64,000 bases of DNA from Planctomycetota bacterium. Lineage in GTDB: Bacteria > Planctomycetota > UBA1135 > UBA2386. A program made the translations under genes and the position numbers. The stretch lies in the NCBI GenBank assembly GCA_020849665.1, contig JADLFX010000070.1, positions 38,521-102,520 on the forward strand, given 5' to 3'. Below are positions 59,680 through 64,000 of this stretch, in pieces. Each line of letters opens with the position of its first letter. Positions within the stretch are counted from its first letter, which is position 1. The notes below the pieces were generated by a model, which saw only the letters and a list, made by a program, of their open reading frames with translations, did not search any database and was not told the DNA's origin.

Positions 59680-60015
59680 CCGCGTCTCCGCCGCGGCCTG
59701 CAGCGAGCGCGGGGTCCGCTTCTCCGCCTCGTGGAACTCGCGGAACGACGACGGCGTGACCGCGATCGGGCTCACGAGCTGGAGCGCCGACGGGACGAAG
59801 CCGCGTACGGTGGTGAGCTGCATCCAGGTGCCGCGCTCGAGCGGGCCAAACCTGTCGGCGAGGACATTCACCAGTACCCTCTCCGAGCTCCAGCCCTCGA
59901 TCGCGGGACTGAGGCCGAGCTCGCGCCGGTAGGCCAAGCCATGGTCTAGCACGACCTCCTCGACCAAGCGGCCGAGCCGGACCAGCGCGGTCCGGAGATC
60001 GCCGGCGCTGCGCGC
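59680..60015 (-). pseudogene. Remnant of the C-terminal domain of the unknown protein at 17.8 kb
   Basis: About 110 codons encode LAYRRELGLSPAIEGWSSE, FGPLERGTWMQLTTVRGF and LVSPIAVTPSSFREFHEAEK, all close to the intact protein (for example LAYRRELGLGPAIEGWSLE). The frame is still open over this stretch, but the N-terminal two thirds are missing and no start is visible. The upstream edge is replaced abruptly by the 154-base repeat at 60011. Nucleotide similarity to 17.77-18.10 kb is high. Confidence 0.8.
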
Positions 60016-60164
60016 GCGGCCGCACGGTGCTCGTGAGGCGCGCCGCGGAGGAATGGCTGCAGACACAGGCCACGCCGTCGGCGCGGCGGAACCTGGGGCG
60101 CTTGCGCGCCCGTCGCGCGGGCGGGTGCTCCGGCGGCCATCGTGTCGAGTAGCGGCCGCGGGCG
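60011..60164 (+). repeat. 154-base direct repeat, right copy
   Basis: A copy of the end of the membrane-protein gene including its stop, with about ten substitutions against 53931-54084. No gene body precedes it, so it is an orphan fragment that defines the right edge of the island. Confidence 0.85.
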
Positions 60165-60182
60165 TGTCGCGAGCCAGCGTGG

Positions 60183-62756
60183 CTACTTCCCTGCACCCAT
60201 CGCCTCGAACACGAACGGGAAGCACGCGTAGGCCTGCCCGCGGTAGATCACGTCAGGTCCGAAGAGCGTGATGCTCCCCTCGCCCAGGCGCGCGCGCAGG
60301 ATCGCCGCGCGGCCGGCCACATGCTCGGGTCCCAGGATCCAGCCGCTCGCGAGGACGGACGCGGGATCGGCGGCGTAGCGGGCCAGCACCTCGATCCGCT
60401 CGCCGGCGTCCTGCTCGACCTCGAACACTGGGTTGTTGCGGAACATCACTGCCACCTCGCGCCCGTCGCCGGCGCGCATCCGCAGCAGCGAGCCGGGCAC
60501 GTAGAACTCGCTGCGCCGCGTGGGGCGCTCGCGTCCGTCGGCCTCGCGCACGAAGGTGCCGGCCCGCACCGGCAGCGCGAAGTGGCGGACGGCGCGGGTG
60601 GCCTGCTCGCCGAACACCAGCAGGCGTCCGCCCTGCTCCACGAACGCACGCAGCGCCGGCACGCCCTGCTCCACGCCGACGCGCACGCGCTTTGCCCGCG
60701 CGTCGGCGACGTCGACGAAGGCGGGCATCGCGGAGAGGAGCTTGTCCAGCTCGGCGTCGGCGAGGTTCTCCTCGCGCGGCGGCTGCTCGCCGGCGGGCGC
60801 GTCCCCGCCTGTGCCGCCCTCGCCGCGCGTGCGGCCCGCCCGCTCCTCGCCCTCGGCACCGCCGCGCTCGCGGCTCTCGGCGCCCCGCCCGCCTCCCCGC
60901 GCCGCCGGCAGGCCGGCCGCGAAGAGCAGCACGTCGAAGTCGCGGCGCAGATCGCCCTGCTCCACGCGCGCGCCGCTCAAGAGGCGCGGCGTCACACCGT
61001 GTTCGCGCAGGACGTATTCGGTCCAGCCGGTCGCCATGTCGCCGCCGTACGGCTCGAAGAGGCCGATGCGCGGCGCCTCGCCAGCGAACGGGTCGGCGTG
61101 CCGCACCGGCAGCCGCTCGTCCTGGATCTCCACGAAGGGTCCCTCGAAGCCGTCGAGGATCCGGTCGAAGGCCACGCCCATCTGCAGGGCCAGGGTCCAG
61201 CCCGCGCTGTCGTAGGGGCGGATCGGCTCGCCGCGCGCGTCCACGTCCTTGGGGTGCCACTGCGGCTCGAACATGTCCATCACGTGGGCGCGGAACGCCT
61301 GCGCCGCGAGCACGACGAACGAGTCCTTGGGGTAGCGCCTGCCGCCCGCCTCGAACTCGGCGCTCGCACGGTGCACGGTCACGCCCGCCTGCAGGAGCGC
61401 GTTCACGAAGCGCGCCGTCACGGCCGGGTCGCCGCGCCCGGCTGGCAGCACATAGCCGCGTGCGTCGCGGCGGGCCGGGTCGCGGTACACGTCCACCGCC
61501 TGGGTCGCGGCGCCGCCTCCTGCCGCCGCCGCGTCGGCCGCGGCGCGCGCGGCGCGCGCGGCGTCGACCAGGGCGGGGGTGGCGGTCCAGTGGTCCCGGC
61601 TGCCCCGTTCGATGGCGTTGCGCCCCATGCGCCAGGCGTTGCGCAGGAACTCCTCGCGGTAGCGCGCCGCGAGGTCGAGGATCGCGAAGTTGGCGGTCTG
61701 CAGGTACTCGATGGTCTGCCGCGCGTGCCACTCGGTGCTGGCGATCGGCATCGGGTAGTCGCCCGTCGGCAGGCGCCGGTCGGGGGTCTGCACGATCCGG
61801 CCCGGGTTCGGGCTGCCGAACACCTCGGTCAGGATGCCGATCTGGTTGTGGAAGTACGCGGTGGTGCGCAGGCCGCCGTTCCACCAGGTCGAGTACGGCG
61901 CACCGCTGCGCGAGATCACCCCGGGCTTGCCCTCGGCGGCGAAGCGGTGGTTCACGTGCGCCGCCACGAGTTCGATGCCGCGCTGCACCAGGGGGTCGAC
62001 GTGGAAGTGGAACGGGTCGCGGAACGGCGGCGTGAAGATCACCGTGCCGCGCGGCGAGGTCTGGTGGTGGTTGTAGACCACCTGCGGGTGCCAGCGCCGG
62101 TAGAGCTGCCGGTTGATCGCCACCGTCTCCGGGCCGTTGCCCATGTAGAAGTCGCGGTTGTTGTCGTGCCCCATCCAGCGCTGGTAGAGGACCGGGAGGC
62201 CGCCCACGCGCTTCGTCGCCATGTAGCCGCGCGCCACCATCTCCATCCCGTCCGGGTTGGCCGGGGTGACCAGCACGATCACGTTCTCCAGGATGCGGCG
62301 CGTCTCGGCGTCGTCGCGCGACACGAGCCGCCACACCAGTTCCAGGATGTTCTGCGCCGCCACGGCCTCGGTGGCATGCATGCCCGCGTCGATCCACACC
62401 ACCGCCCGGCCCTTGCCGGCCAGCTCGCGCGCCGTGGCCTCGTCGGGATCGCGTGCCAGCGCGAGCCGGCGCGCGACCTGCCGTAGCTCCTCGCGCCGCG
62501 CCAGGTTCTCGGGCGCGCTCAGCACCGCCATGAGCATGGTCTGGCCGTAGGCCGTGGTGCCGATCTCCTCGAGTTGCATGCGCTCGGAGGCCGCATCCAG
62601 CGCGCGCCAGTAGCGCGCGAGCTGCGTGTAGTCGGCCAGGAAATGGTCGGCCCCGATCTCCTGGCCGAGGAACTCCTTGGGCGAGGGCGGCTGCGCCTGC
62701 GCCGCAAGGGGCACGGTGCAGCCGAGGACGAACGCGCGGAGCAGGGCTTTGGGCAT
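60183..62756 (-). CDS. Large exported M14 zinc carboxypeptidase-like protein
   Basis: An 857-aa secreted protein. The signal peptide (ending AAQA) begins at the ATG at 62756; an upstream extension is Arg/Pro-rich. The M14 catalytic domain covers about residues 25-400, with GMHATEAVA (zinc His and Glu), GHDNNRDFY (substrate Arg) and YNHHQTSP (third zinc ligand). The catalytic Glu is likely in IGILTEVFG. Residues 400-857 are an additional part: beta-rich sections, an Ala/Gly/Glu linker (about 650-710) and a class-I-glutamine-amidotransferase-like end (GVPALRAFVEQGGRLLVFG). Proteins with this layout are common in Planctomycetota and Bacteroidota; substrate unknown. Confidence 0.9.
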   Translation of the reverse strand: MPKALLRAFVLGCTVPLAAQAQPPSPKEFLGQEIGADHFLADYTQLARYWRALDAASERMQLEEIGTTAYGQTMLMAVLSAPENLARREELRQVARRLALARDPDEATARELAGKGRAVVWIDAGMHATEAVAAQNILELVWRLVSRDDAETRRILENVIVLVTPANPDGMEMVARGYMATKRVGGLPVLYQRWMGHDNNRDFYMGNGPETVAINRQLYRRWHPQVVYNHHQTSPRGTVIFTPPFRDPFHFHVDPLVQRGIELVAAHVNHRFAAEGKPGVISRSGAPYSTWWNGGLRTTAYFHNQIGILTEVFGSPNPGRIVQTPDRRLPTGDYPMPIASTEWHARQTIEYLQTANFAILDLAARYREEFLRNAWRMGRNAIERGSRDHWTATPALVDAARAARAAADAAAAGGGAATQAVDVYRDPARRDARGYVLPAGRGDPAVTARFVNALLQAGVTVHRASAEFEAGGRRYPKDSFVVLAAQAFRAHVMDMFEPQWHPKDVDARGEPIRPYDSAGWTLALQMGVAFDRILDGFEGPFVEIQDERLPVRHADPFAGEAPRIGLFEPYGGDMATGWTEYVLREHGVTPRLLSGARVEQGDLRRDFDVLLFAAGLPAARGGGRGAESRERGGAEGEERAGRTRGEGGTGGDAPAGEQPPREENLADAELDKLLSAMPAFVDVADARAKRVRVGVEQGVPALRAFVEQGGRLLVFGEQATRAVRHFALPVRAGTFVREADGRERPTRRSEFYVPGSLLRMRAGDGREVAVMFRNNPVFEVEQDAGERIEVLARYAADPASVLASGWILGPEHVAGRAAILRARLGEGSITLFGPDVIYRGQAYACFPFVFEAMGAGK

Positions 62757-62893
62757 GGGCTTGCGCGGCCGGGGCGAGGACGGCCGATGGCTGCGGGGGA
62801 GCATAGCCCCGTCCGCCATCGCCGCCGCTTGCCGGCGGCCCCTGCCGGGCCTAGAGACGGGCGCGGCGGAGAATCCCCACCGCACTCCCGACC

Positions 62894-63763
62894 ATGAGCC
62901 CCGACCCGACCGCCACCCGCGAACTCGTGCAGATCGTCCCCGGCCGCCCGACCCAGGACGGTGCCGGGGTGAAGCTCGACCGCTACCTCACCCCGCGTTG
63001 GTACGCGAGCGCGGATCCGTTCCTGCTCCTCGACCGGTTCCATTCCGAACGCGGCGAGGATTACGCCGGCGGCTTCCCGCCCCACCCGCACCGCGGCTTC
63101 GAGACGGTGACCTACCTGCTCGCCGGCCGGATGCGACACGGCGACGACCAGGGCAACCGGGGCGACCTCGGTCCCGGGTCCGTGCAGTGGATGACCGCCG
63201 CGCGCGGCATCGTGCACGAGGAGACGCCGCAGCAGCAGGACGGCCTGCTGTGGGGCTACCAGCTCTGGGTGAACCTGCCGGCCAGCGAGAAGATGGGGCC
63301 GCCGGCCTATCAGGACATCGACGCGGCGCGGATTCCCGAAGTGCAGCTGCCCGGCGGCACCAGGGTGCGCGTCATCGCCGGCGAGCTGGACGGACGGCGC
63401 GGACCCGTACGCCCGCGGCCCACCGAGCCCCTCTACCTGGACGTCCAGCTGGCACCGGGCGGCCGCTTCTCGCACCGGGTGCCGCAGGGCCACACGGTGC
63501 TCCTGGTGCAGGTGGAGGGCGAGAGCCTCGTGGGCGCGAAGGCCGCCGCGCTCCGCGCCCACCAGGTCGCGCTGCTCGGGCCCGCGGGCGACGTGGTCGT
63601 GGGCGCCGGCCCCGCGCAGGCGCGGTTCCTCGTGATCGCCGGCCGACCGCTGCGCGAGCCCGTCGCCCACCACGGGCCCTTCGTGATGAACACCGACGCC
63701 GAGATCGCTGCTGCGATCGACGACTACCAGGCGGGCCGGCTGAGCCGACCGGAACGACTCTGA
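62894..63763 (+). CDS. Pirin family protein
   Basis: A 289-aa bicupin. The N-terminal cupin has the metal-binding block PPHPHRGFETVTYLL and later His/Glu residues (RGIVHEETP), giving the usual His-His-His-Glu iron site. The C-terminal half is the pirin C domain (PGGRFSHRVPQGH and VLLVQVEGESLVG). Bacterial pirins include quercetin 2,3-dioxygenases and redox-sensing regulators. The ATG at 62894 fits. The stop codon lies in the 41-base dispersed element. Divergent from the M14 gene by 137 bases. Confidence 0.94.
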   Translation: MSPDPTATRELVQIVPGRPTQDGAGVKLDRYLTPRWYASADPFLLLDRFHSERGEDYAGGFPPHPHRGFETVTYLLAGRMRHGDDQGNRGDLGPGSVQWMTAARGIVHEETPQQQDGLLWGYQLWVNLPASEKMGPPAYQDIDAARIPEVQLPGGTRVRVIAGELDGRRGPVRPRPTEPLYLDVQLAPGGRFSHRVPQGHTVLLVQVEGESLVGAKAAALRAHQVALLGPAGDVVVGAGPAQARFLVIAGRPLREPVAHHGPFVMNTDAEIAAAIDDYQAGRLSRPERL

Positions 63764-63796
63764 GCAATCTCGACGGTCACGTTACGCGGGCGTAAC
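63756..63796 (+). repeat. 41-base dispersed element, copy 2
   Basis: It overlaps the pirin stop codon and ends in a perfect inverted repeat, GTTACGC-GG-GCGTAAC (63781-63796). The first copy is at 25619-25659, opposite orientation, three differences. Confidence 0.85.
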
Positions 63797-64000
63797 CACC
63801 GGCGACACGGTACCGGCCTGCCCGCGCGTTCCGCGTCGCGCATGCCGTTCGACGGCACTCCAGATCCGCAAGGGGGCAGCGGCGAACTCCGGACGCCGCG
63901 CCCTCGGTGACCCTTGCGACACCGTGCCCGCCACCGAGGACCGAGCGCATGCGGCCCGGCTCCTCCGTTGCGACAACGAGGACCCGCCCCACCACGAGCC
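63797..64000. other. Right-edge intergenic sequence
   Basis: About 200 bases past the pirin gene. Open frames here are short and have no domain pattern. It may be the start of an intergenic region or the end of a gene beyond the window. Confidence 0.35.

Noticed and set aside
53931..60164. A classic integrative element with att sites at a gene end.
   Set aside because: The repeats are too long and too different for att cores, and no integrase, excisionase or transposase is present between them. Segmental duplication fits better.
63781..63796. Integron attC site.
   Set aside because: GTTACGC and GCGTAAC do not fit GTTRRRY/RYYYAAC, no integron integrase is seen, and there is no gene-cassette array.

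Overview
The window is a very G+C-rich bacterial chromosome segment with dense genes on both strands. Many Sec-type secreted proteins have leader ends such as LAAQ. There are FG-GAP, Kelch and parallel beta-helix surface proteins, a sigma factor fused to a membrane-anchored CarboxypepD_reg-like protein, several GTG starts and often weak Shine-Dalgarno sites. Together these suggest a Planctomycetota-type organism, possibly near the Saltatorellus/Engelhardtia group. That is inference from gene content; there is no rRNA, and I saw no tRNA, CRISPR array or intact transposase.

Layout. 0-1.7 kb: a minus-strand proteostasis operon, two Hsp20 chaperones followed by an HtrA-like protease cut by the left edge. 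2-11 kb: threonine synthase, a secreted esterase, a small exported protein, a zinc-ribbon membrane protein, a two-domain M16 peptidase and an exported protein. 11-19 kb: phosphoesterase, membrane dipeptidase, then an FG-GAP protein and a large beta-helix protein whose signal-peptide region carries eight CAGC repeats that put it out of frame with the only good ATG. 19-23 kb: a clean glycolate oxidase operon glcDEF. 23-25.5 kb: a compact minus-strand cluster of Cys-rich exported peptide, DUF692/MNIO enzyme, 86-aa partner-like protein and DHOD-like flavoprotein. I read it as a bufferin-like RiPP system, and it is the best candidate for a poorly described system here. 25.6-36.8 kb: secreted proteins, PduO-type adenosyltransferase, the sigma-fusion protein, proline dehydrogenase, an M14 peptidase and a beta-helix protein. 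36.8-40.4 kb: two glycosyltransferases and a methyltransferase, probably for surface glycans. 40.4-54 kb: mostly housekeeping genes (Dus, DUF971, MobA, YihY, MBL hydrolase, HtpG) plus a hybrid histidine kinase that has lost its phosphoacceptor His. 

54-60.2 kb is an accessory island. It holds a sigma-70-like gene with an octamer repeat at its 5' end, a 122-aa exported protein and a 934-aa membrane-anchored repeat protein. It is flanked by two 154-bp direct copies of the 3' end of the gene at 52.7 kb and contains decayed copies of genes found intact at 13-19 kb. 60-64 kb: a large M14 peptidase and a pirin. A 41-bp element lies at the 3' ends of two unrelated genes, 38 kb apart and in inverted orientation.

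Main themes are regulated export and surface display (sigma plus CarboxypepD_reg genes, beta-helix and FG-GAP proteins), local repeats that could switch expression, and segmental duplication with decay.
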